Positions 22,009-32,708 of a DNA stretch of 64,000 bases are shown here, in pieces (the stretch's first letter is position 1; every line of letters begins with the position of its first letter). Made by a program: the position numbers and the translations under genes. This DNA comes from Euleptes europaea (Eukaryota > Chordata > Lepidosauria > Squamata > Sphaerodactylidae): contig NC_079320.1 of NCBI RefSeq assembly GCF_029931775.1, positions 46,362,021-46,426,020 of the forward strand, written 5' to 3'. Below the pieces are notes generated by a model, which was not told the DNA's origin, made no database searches, and worked only from the letters and a program-made list of their open reading frames with translations.

Positions 22009-22663
22009 TTTATAATTTTTTTATTTTTATAACAAAACAAAACAAATACAATAATAAAAAGAAAATAAAAAGAAAATACAAGAGTATCAATTATATGCTC
22101 TAATTAATACATTCATAGTTACAAAGTTATAAAGTTCAGAAAACAAAAATACCCTTTTGACCCTCCACCCATCTTAAAAAGTGACCCATCACCAGACTGC
22201 CAAAGAAGTGTCTAAACAGTTTTAAAAATTACATTATTAACAGTAAAATAGAAAAGTAATAAAACTTGTTTCTATAACTCACTAACTAAAATAGTAAAAT
22301 CCATTTTTGCCCGTTTATCCCAATATGTGACGGCCTTCGCCCAAGTTTTTTTTGAATTCTTCCATATCTTTTCCATGTAGGAATTCTGTTAAATTTGGCC
22401 ATCCTCATATACATCCATCGTTTCTCTCTCGTCACGGATTGAAGGTTTATTCACTTGCTTCCAAACTTTAGCTATTACAATTCTTGCAGCAGCAAAACTA
22501 TATTGACAAATGACCCTATCATTGCAACCCATATTATCTTGCGGAATTCCCAGTAAACAAAATGCAGGGTTTTCGTTTTACTCTCATATTAATCCAATTA
22601 TTAGTTTCTCTGATAACTTTTTTTTTCCAAAAGCTTTTAATTTTTTTTGTACATATCCACAAC
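22009..22663 (-). mobile_element. 5'-truncated L1 with 14-bp target duplication
   Basis: AGAATCTGATTTTT flanks the insert exactly (21,995-22,008 and 22,664-22,677). On the minus strand the C-terminus of L1 ORF2 is recognisable, with a WAKAVTYWDKRAKMDF-type end that corresponds to WSKAAAYWDKSAKTDF in the long L1 of this window. A 3' UTR and an A-rich tail follow, seen as T-rich sequence at the left. It is a standard target-primed, 5'-truncated insertion. Confidence 0.93.
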
Positions 22664-22739
22664 AGAATCTGATTTTTAACTACAGTCAGAGTTTCACCAT
22701 AAAGCCGCTGCTTGGGCATCAGTCTCAACCCACTGCCAC

Positions 22740-23250
22740 TAAGGGAGACTTCATTCTGTCAGTGGCATGGTATCTCTCTCCCCATTGGCTCCTTCTTTCA
22801 TTGACAGGCATTGGCCGACGTCGCGTCCGTTGGAACCAACTTCTCCTCCGGGCTCCATCCCCTCCCCCCCCTCCACTAACCGCCAGCTCCCGAAGGAGCC
22901 GGAGGAAGAGGGAGGAGACCGTTGACCCCCTTCTCCTCGCGCCGCCCCTCCAGCAGCCCCTGATTGGCCGAAGGCGGCCGTCAGTCTTTCCGAAAACAAA
23001 CAAATACGCGCACTGGCCAACCGGCGCCCGCGCGGCAGAGCGCGAGTGGCGCGTGCCGGCGGTGGTGAGAGGGTGCGGCGGCCGCGTCGACCTTGGTGCC
23101 GGTTGCTCGCCGGGGCGGCCTTCTACCCTAAAGCGGTAGGGAGCTGCCTGGCGACCGTGGCCGAGAGGCTCCTCGCCGTACGCCGTCCTCACTCTCCCTG
23201 CCCTCTCTTTCTGGCTCGCTAGATTATAACGACCGCGGGATGGGGGGGTA
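22740..23250 (+). promoter_or_regulatory. CpG-rich block with CCAAT boxes, candidate RBM46 promoter
   Basis: The block is strongly GC- and CpG-rich against AT-rich surroundings. Three inverted CCAAT motifs are visible: CCCATTGGCTCC near 22,782, GGCATTGGCCG near 22,807 and CTGATTGGCCG near 22,962. All are NF-Y-type sites. It lies 4.4 kb upstream of the RBM46 start codon and in the right orientation for an untranslated first exon. I found no convincing splice donor (a weak GTAGGG lies at 23,135), so the link to RBM46 is inferred from position. Confidence 0.5.
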
Positions 23251-23523
23251 GTAGGGGATCTATTTCTCATGGCAGCATCGAGGCTTCTCCTTTTTCAGCG
23301 GCCCCAGCCTCAACCTTTGAAAGGGAGAAATAGAAACACAAGCAGAGCAGTCGGGAAAGTAAACTGGGGGGGGGGGAGCTTGAGGAGGGATGAGCGCGTG
23401 GAAGGAGACGGGAAAGACTTGCTGGAAAGCTAAGAAATAACTATCTCTAACGTTGCCCCAGAATAAGACCCAGAAGCCCGAAAAATCGAAGAGAAAAGGG
23501 TGAAACACTGGAAGGGGGGGGGG

Positions 23524-24024
23524 AGTAGAGTCCAGCAGCACCTTAAGGACTAACAAAAATATTTTGTGGTAGGGTATGAGCTTTCGTGAGCCACAGCTCA
23601 CTTCTTCAGATATCTGAAGAAGTGAGCTGTGGCTCACGAAAGCTCATACCCTACCAGATATCTGAAGAAGTGAGCTGTGGCTCACGAAAGCTCATGCCCT
23701 ACCAGATATCTGAAGAAGTGAGCTGTGGCTCACGAAAGCTCATACCCTACCAGATGTCTGAAGAAGTGAGCTGTGGCTCACGAAAGCTCATACCCTACCA
23801 GATGTCTGAAGAAGTGAGCTGTGGCTCACGGAAGCTCATACCCTACCAGAAAATATTCTTGTTAGTCTTTAAGGTGCTGCTGGACTCTTGCCCTTTTCTG
23901 ATATTCCAGAGTGTTGCTCAGACCCTACCAGAAAATATTTTTGTTAGTCTTTAAGGTGCTACTGAACTCTTGCCCTTTTCTACTAGTGCAGACAGACTAA
24001 CACGGCGACCCACTGTGAATTATC
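23524..24024. mobile_element. Palindromic repeat with internal minisatellite
   Basis: This is the same family as 1402-1636. It runs from AGTAGAGTCCAGCAGCACC, through a palindrome centred near 23,611 (TCAGATATCTGA), to GACAGACTAACACGGCGACC and GTGAATTATC. The right flank GGAAGTGGGGGG resembles the left flank GGAAGGGGGGGG, a possible target duplication. Between 23,611 and about 23,850 the inner part is amplified in tandem. Confidence 0.7.
23611..23850 (+). repeat. 48-bp tandem repeat, about five units
   Basis: Five near-identical 48-bp units start ATATCTGAAGAAGTGAGCTG and end CATACCCTACCAG. 48 is divisible by three, so the array stays open and would encode ISEEVSCGSRKLIPYQ repeats. I regard the frame as incidental. 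Confidence 0.93.
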
Positions 24025-25307
24025 TTCATGGAAGTGGGGGGGGGGAAGCAGTTGGAGAAAGAGGAGTGGGTGACTGAGGAAGAAGACGAGAGGGGAAGGA
24101 AGATCAGTGGTGGCACCAATGAATGGGGGGGGGGTAGTAAAAAGAAGCCACCCCACCCCAGTCTCTAAAGGCTTGTTTCAGGCAAAGGGTAGGGAAGCCC
24201 AGTACTTAATTTCTATACAAAAAGAAGGGAAAGAACACACCCCTCTGACCTGGAAATCTATCCCCCCCACCAAAAAACATATATTTCCAGGATCTGGTAG
24301 TTAGTGGTCCGTATCTTGTGGCCGTTTGCTAAACCTGGTTTTCAAAAAAGAGTTGGGACGTGGCAGAGGTGGACAATAGAGGAAATAAATAAAACTTAAA
24401 AGACTGTAAGAGGGCTGCCTCTCAAACATGAGCCTCGGCGCAGGTTTCCTAAAAAGCCATGGAGCAGGCGTGAATGGGGATATGATTAGGCTATGGGGAA
24501 CAACTGGGCTTTCAGTCATTCCAAGTGGAGGAAATTTGGTTTGTTCAGAATGGTTAAGGCATCTGAAGAGAGCTCAGTAAATGGGTCGTCCTGGGCAGCG
24601 GGGGGCTACTTGCCTTTCTGTCTCTTTCCTTGCCCTTATGGGGCTGTTTCCGAGGAGGAACGGCAACTTGGCTTTTGAGTGGTTTTTCCAGTTCTTAAGA
24701 AATAGTGCGTTGACAGGGAAAGGTTACATTTTCAAGCCTGCCCAGAGTCTGCCTACGAGAAAACTGCCATGTTCCCCTGTCATTTGATCTGCAAGTGAAG
24801 AACACTTCAGCCCTTCTCCACTATGAAAGTTTGCCTGTCCTCCCACAAAATATTTGTCTAATCAAATAGTCCCTTTGTTGTTAGTATATTTAAGCAAAGA
24901 CATATTTTGCTATTAGGATTGCAAGGTTTTGTTTGCAGTAGTTCTGCTACCTTGAAATTCCCTAATGCATGCAAAATATTTTTCCTTTAGGAAGGGAACA
25001 CCTCTTTGCTTATCCAGATACTGTCAGAGTATGTTGTAAAAATTGGTAGAGGCTTAACAAACGCAGTGTTGCCTGAGAAGTGGCAGGCAGCTGCTTGATC
25101 TCTAACTTCTTTGCTGTGACACTTTCATGGTTCTTGGAAGATCAACAGGCATGGATGTAATTTTGCCTAATGTGCCTTGTAAAATGACACTAGCTTGTTA
25201 CCATTCCCATAATGCATTTGAATATCCCCTCCCCTTTAACTTAGGTATTTTATCCCCTGACAAAAGAGCAATCTCAGACATGGGCCATTTATTCATGGAA
25301 GGTTTTG

Positions 25308-25437
25308 CATTGGATTTGTCACTCTATAGATGCACATTTTCCCCATCTGAATTCTCAAAACTCTGCATGGCAGCTTATTGTTGAGTTTTGAGAATATGGA
25401 TGGGGAAAAAGTGCATCTAAAGAGGGCAAATTCAATC
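25308..25437. mobile_element. Foldback element, uninterrupted copy
   Basis: Arms of about 54 bp: the left arm contains TAGATGCACATTTTCCCCAT and GAATTCTCAAAAC, and the right arm contains GTTTTGAGAATATGGATGGG and AAAGTGCATCTA. The loop TGCATGGCAGCTTATTG corresponds to the place where a LINE landed in the 2.6-kb copy. It is non-coding. Confidence 0.75.
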
Positions 25438-27374
25438 TTGTGGGCTGTGGCTTGTTTTGCTCTGTAAATCTTAGGAGTACTACTTTAAAGGTTAAACTGG
25501 ACACGATGGCAGAAACTACATTGGTATTCCTATGATTTTAACATCAAAAATGGCACCTGGTCTAGTGGATCTGAACCACCTCTCATCACATCATCCTGTG
25601 CTTTGATGCTGTAAGCACTTCCTCCAGTATTGGAAGTGGCCAAACAAAATATTACATGTACCACGGTAGATGTAACATGTAGTTTGGACCTGAGTTTTGC
25701 TAGGAGAACTGTTCCTGGGATGAGGAAATATAAAAAGGGGGGGTGAGAGGAAGGTTCAGCTGTGTTCACCTATGCACTCTTTTAAACAGAAAAATTAGAC
25801 CATGCTCCCTTGCTTTATATGTAAACACATGATTGCCACTGCCCCTTCCTGTCTGATTTTCCAGTAAATCTACTGTTCTGAAGTCCATGGAATTTCACGG
25901 CATATTTATATTTAATCAATAAACTCTGCCAGTATTTATTTGAAATCTTTTGTATTCTCACTTTCAGGTATTGGACTGGACAGTTGGGGCACATGAGAAT
26001 TCCTTTAATGCATCATTTTATTGAGATTTTCAAACAAAACTGTTCAGTTTGTTGTTTTTTATTATAATCTAAAGGCTATAGCATACACTTTTAATCAATT
26101 GCAGAGAAGTAAAATCTTGTTTGATAAGTTGTAATCATGCCATCTTGGTTCTTTCCAGGCAGTAACTGGAACTGCAAAATTACCCGCCCCCCCTTATTCC
26201 AAATTGCTATACAAGTTCAGAAAAATTAGTATGATATTAATAGCTGTGAAATGCTAATTTACCATTCAGTACTTCAAACATCTCTGTGTAGTGGAAGCAT
26301 GCCCATTCAACTGCCTCATGGTCTAAATCATGTACTACTCATGAAATCTGCAATAGCCTTTCACTAAATTTGACTAAGGAGGTTTTGGGTACTTTAGAAC
26401 TGTCTGTTTTCTGTAAAAGAAAACAGAAAAGCTGTATCTGTGGAAACTTGTCATAAGGTCTATATAATTCTAGGATACCAAGTACTGTATTAGAAATAAA
26501 ACTAAAACCGTGAGTGTACAAACCAGATTTCTAGAAATGTATGTGTTCTATATTATTTGTTAAATTCTTATGTACAATGCATATAACGTGATTATTGATG
26601 TAGGAACAAAGGTGTATCTAAGTGCAAAATATGAATAAAGCACAGCATAAATCTACCTATACCGAAAATAACTTATTTAAAAATAAATTTCATATTTTCC
26701 ACAATAATATATTTAAATGCAGGCTAGGGCACATATCTTGTGGTAGTAGATTTAGCAATATATTTTCTTGCTAGAGAATCGGTTAAATTATCATTGATCC
26801 AAAACAGGTATAATTTTTTCATCCATTAGCATCCAGCAGCTATTAATAATGTTAAACTTCAATTGCTGGATCGTTTTTCTAGCTTCTTTCTATTGCAGAC
26901 TATACATACCACATGTAAAAAGATGGTCACAGTTATATGATTACTGAGACCATGACAAAGTTTAATTAAAGCACGCTTCTGTACATTTCAACCACGTACT
27001 ATTAAAGCTGACACAACTGAAACAATTTACTGTGTGTTTTATTTTTGAAAGGAACACTATAAAATCTAGCAGTTTAGTTATTTTGTGGGATTAATACACC
27101 ATACAGTTCTGGTACTGAGATCTATATGGAATAAATAGTTAGCAAAATTAGATTGTAGAATGTGTGTGTGTACGGATATGGTGAGTGGGGGCTTTCATCA
27201 CACATGATTTCTGCAGGCGGAAGGGTGGGGCAATTTTTGCCAATCCCCTCCATGTTGTTCCTGGAGTCCCTTTCTTCTAGGAGCAGCATCTTGGGTTGCT
27301 ACAGAAGAGGGGAGGAAAAAAAGTTGTGCATTCTCCCCCTCCCCTCTGTTTTTTTTTTTTTTAAAGTAAATGGT

Positions 27375-27492
27375 TCAGCTGTATATATGGATATAAAGCG
27401 GCAGGCAAACCACTTCTGAATGTCTCTTGCTTTGAAAATCCAATGGGGTTGCCATAAGTTGGCTGCAACTTGACAGCAAAAAAAAAAAAAGA
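27375..27492 (+). mobile_element. Sauria-type SINE 3' part
   Basis: GGCAGGCAAACCACTTCTGA, TGTCTCTTGCTTTGAAAATC and GTTGCCATAAGTTGGCTGCA lead into ACTTGACAGC and an A run. This is the BovB-like 3' tail of Sauria SINEs, which use the BovB machinery. The 5' part is missing. Confidence 0.8.
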
Positions 27493-27627
27493 TGTAAATG
27501 TCTGGTTTTCATTAGCTTTTTATATAGCAAACATTTAGGCTGTATTTATGAAGTTCAAAATGAGACACTGCTCTGGAAATTTAAGTAATACTGTACCTTT
27601 TGTCAGTTTTCTGAAGACTTCACAGCT

Positions 27628-27778
27628 ATGAATGAAGAACACAGTGATGTAACAAATGGGTGCAGCAAAGTTCGAACTGGTACTCAGAATGAGGCTGCCT
27701 TATTGGCTCTTATGGAAAAGACTGGTTACAACATGGTTCAAGAAAATGGTCAACGAAAATTTGGTGGTCCTCCACCGG
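27628..27778 (+). CDS. RBM46: RBM46 coding exon 1 (RNA-binding motif protein 46)
   Basis: RBM46 is a germ-cell cytoplasmic RNA-binding protein. In mouse it is needed for meiotic progression and binds mRNAs together with the MEIOC-YTHDC2 machinery. This exon encodes residues 1-50 plus one base. The start [18 protein letters not shown] is the family N-terminus, followed by the conserved NF45/A1CF-like segment [19 protein letters not shown] and GPPPG. The exon ends in phase 1 at CCGG/GTAAG. Joining all four coding exons (151, 468, 783 and 200 bp) gives exactly 533 codons and a stop, the length of human RBM46. The 5' UTR is not resolved. Confidence 0.96.
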
Positions 27779-28235
27779 GTAAGAAAGTAGAGTACAAAAT
27801 ATCATTTTGACTTAGAATTTAAACATACTTTATAAATTTAACTTTGTTGTAGAGTTCTGAAGTTGGGTGTGAAGTTTTTTGTGCATAACCGCCCAGTAAA
27901 TTTTACACTTTTTGCTTATCTGTCCCATGAGAAGTATTAGGTTTAATCTGGTTTATTTCCATAGAAATCAGTTAGGCTATTATCCTAGCTACATTTACTG
28001 ATAAATATGGCCAATTGAAACCAGAGCTTTACATTTCTTAACTGTGATTTATAGTACTTTATCTTGATCTATAAAATACAAACCAGTGTATGGCGAGGGA
28101 TACAATATTAGTTTTAAGAATTTATATACAGTTTTGTGAAAAGTAGACTGTTTCCCAAAATACTTAGGTGTTTTGGGAAACAGCCTACAGTGTTTAAAGT
28201 ATTTGTAATAATGAGGTACTGAACATTTTTTTAAG
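27779..28235 (+). other. RBM46 intron 1
   Basis: A short GT-AG intron with acceptor TTTTTTTAAG. It carries a strong hairpin at 28,143-28,188. No transposable element is recognised. Confidence 0.9.
28143..28188 (+). other. Intronic hairpin before RBM46 exon 2
   Basis: GTAGACTGTTTCCCAAAA and TTTTGGGAAACAGCCTAC pair over 18 positions with one mismatch, around a 10-base loop. The hairpin ends 47 bases before the first base of exon 2, so it could affect splicing. It could equally be a tiny foldback remnant. Confidence 0.7.
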
Positions 28236-28703
28236 GCTGGGAAGGCCCACCACCACCTCGAGGCTGTGAAGTTTTTGTGGGAAAGATTCCCCGTGATATG
28301 TATGAGGATGAACTGGTTCCGGTGTTTGAAAGAGCAGGGAAGATCTATGAATTCAGACTGATGATGGAATTTAGTGGTGAGAATCGAGGATATGCATTTG
28401 TAATGTATACAACTAAAGAAGAAGCTCAGCTTGCCATCAGGATCCTTAATAATTATGAGATTCGTCCTGGGAAATTTATTGGTGTTTGTGTAAGCTTGGA
28501 TAACTGCAGACTATTTATTGGAGCTATTCCGAAAGAAAAGAAAAAAGAGGAGATCTTGGATGAAATGAAAAAAGTCACTGAAGGTGTAGTAGATGTCATT
28601 GTGTATCCAAGTGCAACAGACAAAACAAAGAATCGTGGTTTTGCCTTTGTAGAATATGAATCTCACAGAGCTGCAGCTATGGCAAGGAGAAAATTAATTC
28701 CGG
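28236..28703 (+). CDS. RBM46: RBM46 coding exon 2 (RRM1 and RRM2)
   Basis: Encodes about residues 51-206. After [13 protein letters not shown]1 runs from about 61 to 139, with RNP2 CEVFVGKIP and RNP1 [12 protein letters not shown]2 begins at about 141, with RNP2 CRLFIGAIP and RNP1 NRGFAFVEY. By eye this part is almost unchanged from mammalian RBM46, including [19 protein letters not shown]. The exon has phase 1 at both ends (splice GG/GTAAGT) and the frame is open throughout. Confidence 0.97.
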
Positions 28704-29098
28704 GTAAGTGTTAATTATATTAACATCCTTTCTTACACTAGGAAACTCAGAGCACATGTAAAATCATATTTTTGAGGTAAATCTCCAGTCCTGGCTTTCT
28801 GCTTCACTATGGGCCAAACTAGATGTGGTTGTGGCAGATGGATATATTAAAATCTGGATCTGCCCAAATCAATGGGTGCCTGGGATGGAGAAGTCTAATT
28901 TTAAGGGCAAAGTGCAGCATAGATGAGGAGTGTCAAGCTGTTTCACCACCTGTGGTTTACCTCCTTGCAGCCCTTTCTCCCAAAGTAATTATTTCCCAAC
29001 TTCATGCCTTTTTTTATCTTAAAATTGAACCATTCTTCACCCTCTGTAAATGCAGGGACTGAACATTTATTGTACTTAATCCCCCTAAATCAGTAAGG

Positions 29099-29325
29099 GT
29101 ATGATTAGTGGTAGTGGTGGAAAGTGGCATCAAGTTGCAGCTGACTTACCTCCACCCTGTAGGGTATTCAAGGCAAGGGATGTTCAGAGGTGGTTTGCCA
29201 TTGCCTACCTCTGCGTAGCAACCCTGGACTTCCTTGGTGGTCTTTCTTTCAAGTACTATACAGGGCTAACCTTGCTTAGCTTCTATGATCTGACAAGATC
29301 AGGTTAGCCTGGGCCATCCAGGTCT
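29099..29325 (-). mobile_element. SINE with 5S rRNA-derived head and Sauria/BovB tail
   Basis: On the minus strand the head follows 5S rRNA: TGATCTTGTCAGATCATAGA, AGCTAAGCAAGGTTAGCCC and GTACTTGAAAGAAAGACCAC correspond to the internal-promoter region of 5S rRNA. The body GGCAATGGCAAACCACCTCT and tail AAGTCAGCTGCAACTTGATG are those of Sauria SINEs. The chimera uses a 5S promoter and a BovB-recognised end. The copy looks nearly full-length but diverged. Confidence 0.85.
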
Positions 29326-31584
29326 GAGTAGACGAGACATTAATTGTGAGGGCAGGCAAGTGGAACTATCAGTAAGAAAACCAGCCCTGTCCCCACAATC
29401 TTTTTCTGCCAGTGAAAGTGTGCTTGATGGAAGGGGGGGAATGATGAAGCCTCTTATGCCATTGAGCTGCTCTTGGGAGCCGATTTGGCCCCCCACACTA
29501 CTTTTAAGGTGAGTGCCGGTTCATGTTAATTGCAAGTTGGGTTGGGGTTTTTTCCAACCCAGCTTGCATTTACTGTCTTGTCTAATCAGATCCCCAGTTG
29601 GTTTGCACTTGTTAGTGTGGCTGAGGGCATTTTATGCCAGCACTTCAGGTACTTTCTGACTTAGTTAAATCACAGCTAATTAACTTTCTATGTATCGGGT
29701 CACTTGTGTATTTGTTTCAACATATGATAATAACTGCATGGATTTACTTCACTATGTTACAAAGAAGCTGCCTGAAACACAAAGATTAATAATAATGAAA
29801 CTCAGTACTGCATATAAGTGGTAAGCAAATAAATGAAGAAAATAGTGGGCGGCGTTCTTTAAATCTTGTGCCTTAAGGAAGTCAAGATGTACTCTACAGA
29901 TTGGCAGTATCCCATTTCCCACGAGGCGCACTCTTATAGATTGGGTGAAAAGCACTACTGCTTCTAAACCAGCCAAACTGCACCCTAAGCAACTCACTCG
30001 GGAACCAGCAGTAGCTGTTTCAAAAGCAGGGAGTGAGGTGCTACTTTTCACCAAATATATAGCTGCTCCTGTTACTGGGAAATGGGAGATTTCTCCAGAG
30101 ACCCTTGTGATGATATGAAAGGCACATGCAGGCCAGGAAAGAAGCATTGTGCAGCTTCAGTACTATGTTTGTTCTGAATATAATTCCTCAGTTAGTACAG
30201 GGCCACTCTGTCTTGCAAGTATGAACGCTCATCTTTCTCCCTCCCCCCACTTCCACCATTGGAAGGCTGCCTGCTAGGTCAGAAGCAGCCCCTTTCAAGG
30301 AGCAAAGAAGGTGATGGCTGAAAAAAATTGGTGATGAGGGTCAGATGTGGTCCATGGGCTGTCAGTTAGCCATCCCTGATTTTGACAGAGGTTCAGGTTA
30401 GGACAGTTGGTTCTAACATACTTGAGTAAGAAAAATTGGCTTCTAATTTTGCTTTTTAATGTGGGTAAATGAGTAGACAACAATGTGGCAAATGGCATTC
30501 AGTGCAGAGAAGTGTAAGCTGATGCCATATGTGGTGCTGCCGTGCAGCTCATCAGCATAAGCAGCCCTGTGCCGGTGTTACTGCCCATTTAGCCAGCGAA
30601 AGTGGCACTAATGCTGGCCCAGGGGGTCACGCTGGCTCCTATATCCATTCTCTGCCCCCTTCAGAATTGCTCTGTTAGTGTGTGGCAGTGGTGGAAAAAG
30701 AGCTTTTATACAAGGGAGGTGAACTTGGAAGTAGTGGAAAAGGCAAAGGGTGTGTGTGTGTGTTTTTCTTGTATGAGGTTGTTTGTGTGAAGTTTGCTTG
30801 TTGGTATGTGCTCTAGTAACCCATGGCCCTGGTGGGAGGTGGTTCTGTTGAATCAGGTGAGTCACCTGAGTACTAGTGTCTTACAAAGCATTTCACTCAT
30901 TCCAAATGAACAGCAGGACAAGGACTAAAGGCTTCCTCAGTTTTTCCACTGGATATATTGGGAAATTTGGGGAAGCACTGGAAAAACTCTCACACAAGAC
31001 ATGTACAATATTTTCAAGATTTTTTTGTTTTATTGTAAATAATTTTGGCAACAATTAATAATCTATTATGCAGTTTATACTTAAAGAGTTCATCATTTTC
31101 AGAGTTATAAAATTTAGCTTAATATCCAAACATGTGGGTTGTCATACCTATTGTGGCTCTATCAGAAAGTTTCTGTCCAAATAATGTGTTTTGTTTACTA
31201 CAGAATTTGTTTTCTACCTTTAACATTTATTTTTAACTACCTCTCAGGTGGCAAAAAATAAACATACAAGCGTTAAAGTGGCATAGGTAGTATAGCAGTT
31301 TGTAACTCTTTCTCAACTGTTGGCTATACTTTTAGTTTTTCTTAAAGAAAATGAAGACATTTTATACTTTTAAATTCCATAAACATGTAAAATAGTACAG
31401 TTTTATAAGCTAAGTTATAAATGATGCATTTATGTTGTTAAATTAGTAAAAGAAGTTTTGGTTTGGTAGAAAAGTAAGTTTTGCATATTTTCCAATTTCT
31501 GTAAAAAATCTCCATATTTTTTCCAGGGAAAAAAACTCGCTCTTCCCCCACCCCATGGCTTCAAAATTTCTGGAAATGTTACAT

Positions 31585-31680
31585 CTCTAATAGGTCCATC
31601 AGTGGCTGCTAACTATGGTGACCAAAGGGAACCTCCACCTTTAGAAGCAGTCATCCTCTGAATACCAGTGTTAGGAGGCA
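31585..31680 (+). mobile_element. CR1-like LINE fragment
   Basis: TAATAGGTCCATCAGTGGCT, GGGAACCTCCACCTTTAGA and CTCTGAATACCAGTGTTAGG are the landmarks also present at 13,080-13,180. Confidence 0.6.
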
Positions 31681-31925
31681 ACATTTATCACATATTTTGG
31701 CCACTGTGTGGTTACAAAATTTATTAAAGTACCATTTCCCTAACACCATTTGTGTCTTCGCCTTAATTTTGCTTTGGCACGCCCCCCCCTTTTCTACATT
31801 TGTTCTTAAACATTAAATGTAAAAATTACGCATAAACCACCCATGGATATAACTATTAACTGCTATATTGCTTACAGATGTACTATAACAAACTCATACA
31901 ATCATTACATTTTTCTTTTTTATAG

Positions 31926-32708
31926 GAACATTCCAGTTATGGGGCCATACTATTCAGGTAGATTGGGCAGACCCAGAAAAAGAAGTTGACGAAGAAACAA
32001 TGCAGAGGGTCAAAGTATTATATGTTAGAAACTTGATGATCTCCACTACAGAAGAAACAATTAAAGCTGAATTTAACAAATTTAAACCAGGAGCTGTTGA
32101 GCGTGTAAAAAAACTTCGAGATTACGCATTTGTTCATTTTTTCAACCGAGATGATGCAGTTGCAGCTATGTCAGTTATGAATGGGAAATGTATTGATGGA
32201 GCTGGCATTGAGGTAACATTGGCAAAACCAGTAAACAAAGAGGGCACTTGGAGGCAGCATCTTAACGGTCAAATTAGTCCAAGTTCTGAAAATCTTCTAG
32301 TCTTTGCAAACAAAGAAGATGTTCATCAAAAATCCTTAGCAAAACCAGCAAGTCTTCCAATCCGATATAATGGGCAGCACAGTCCAAGTCCCCCGGAAAT
32401 TGAAAGGTGTACTTATCCATTTTTTCCAGGAACAAAACTCACTCCAATTAGTATGTATTCATTAAAATCTTGCCATTTTAGTTCTGCAGTAATGCAGTTA
32501 GATTACTATTGCAACAAAAATAACTGGGCACCTCCAGAATATTACTTGTACTCAACCACAAGTCAAGATGGAAAGATACTGCTAGTGTATAAGGTTGTTA
32601 TTCCTACTGTTGCAAATGGATCTCAGAGTTATTTTATGCCAGACAAACTCTGCTCAACAATAGAAGATGCAAAAGAATTAGCAGCACAGTTTGCACTGCT
32701 TCATTTGG
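31926..32708 (+). CDS. RBM46: RBM46 coding exon 3 (RRM3, linker, dsRBD-like part)
   Basis: Encodes about residues 207-467. It finishes RRM2 ([20 protein letters not shown]) and carries RRM3 at about 236-308, with RNP2 KVLYVRNLM and RNP1 RDYAFVHFF. After the [16 protein letters not shown] segment comes a less conserved linker ([16 protein letters not shown]). The dsRBD-like part follows, with [33 protein letters not shown] and [15 protein letters not shown]. The linker differs from the mammalian protein in several places, while the domains hardly differ. The exon ends in phase 1 at TTGG/GTAAG. Confidence 0.97.

Larger units (their letters stand above)
24025..27627. other. Upstream region of the RBM46 coding exons
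   Basis: AT-rich DNA with no recognised coding exon. It would be the intron between an untranslated first exon and the ATG exon if the CpG block is the promoter. It contains the foldback element at 25,308-25,437 and a truncated SINE at 27,375-27,492. Confidence 0.45.
28704..31925 (+). other. RBM46 intron 2
   Basis: A GT-AG intron of about 3.2 kb, donor GTAAGT and acceptor TTTTTTATAG. It holds a 5S-headed SINE at about 29,099-29,325 and a CR1-like fragment near 31,585-31,680. In the rest I recognise nothing. Confidence 0.9.

Noticed and set aside
22510-23270. Open frames of 181 and 209 codons over the CpG block
   Set aside because: They cross from an L1 tail into a CpG-rich block on both strands and resemble no protein. 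Base composition explains them.
23586-23954. Protein with five ISEEVSCGSRKLIPYQ repeats
   Set aside because: The frame is a by-product of a 48-bp tandem repeat inside a transposable element; there is no promoter or homologue.
29210-29325. Possible 5S rRNA gene on the minus strand
   Set aside because: Only the 5S-derived head is present, with many changes, and it is joined to a SINE tail.
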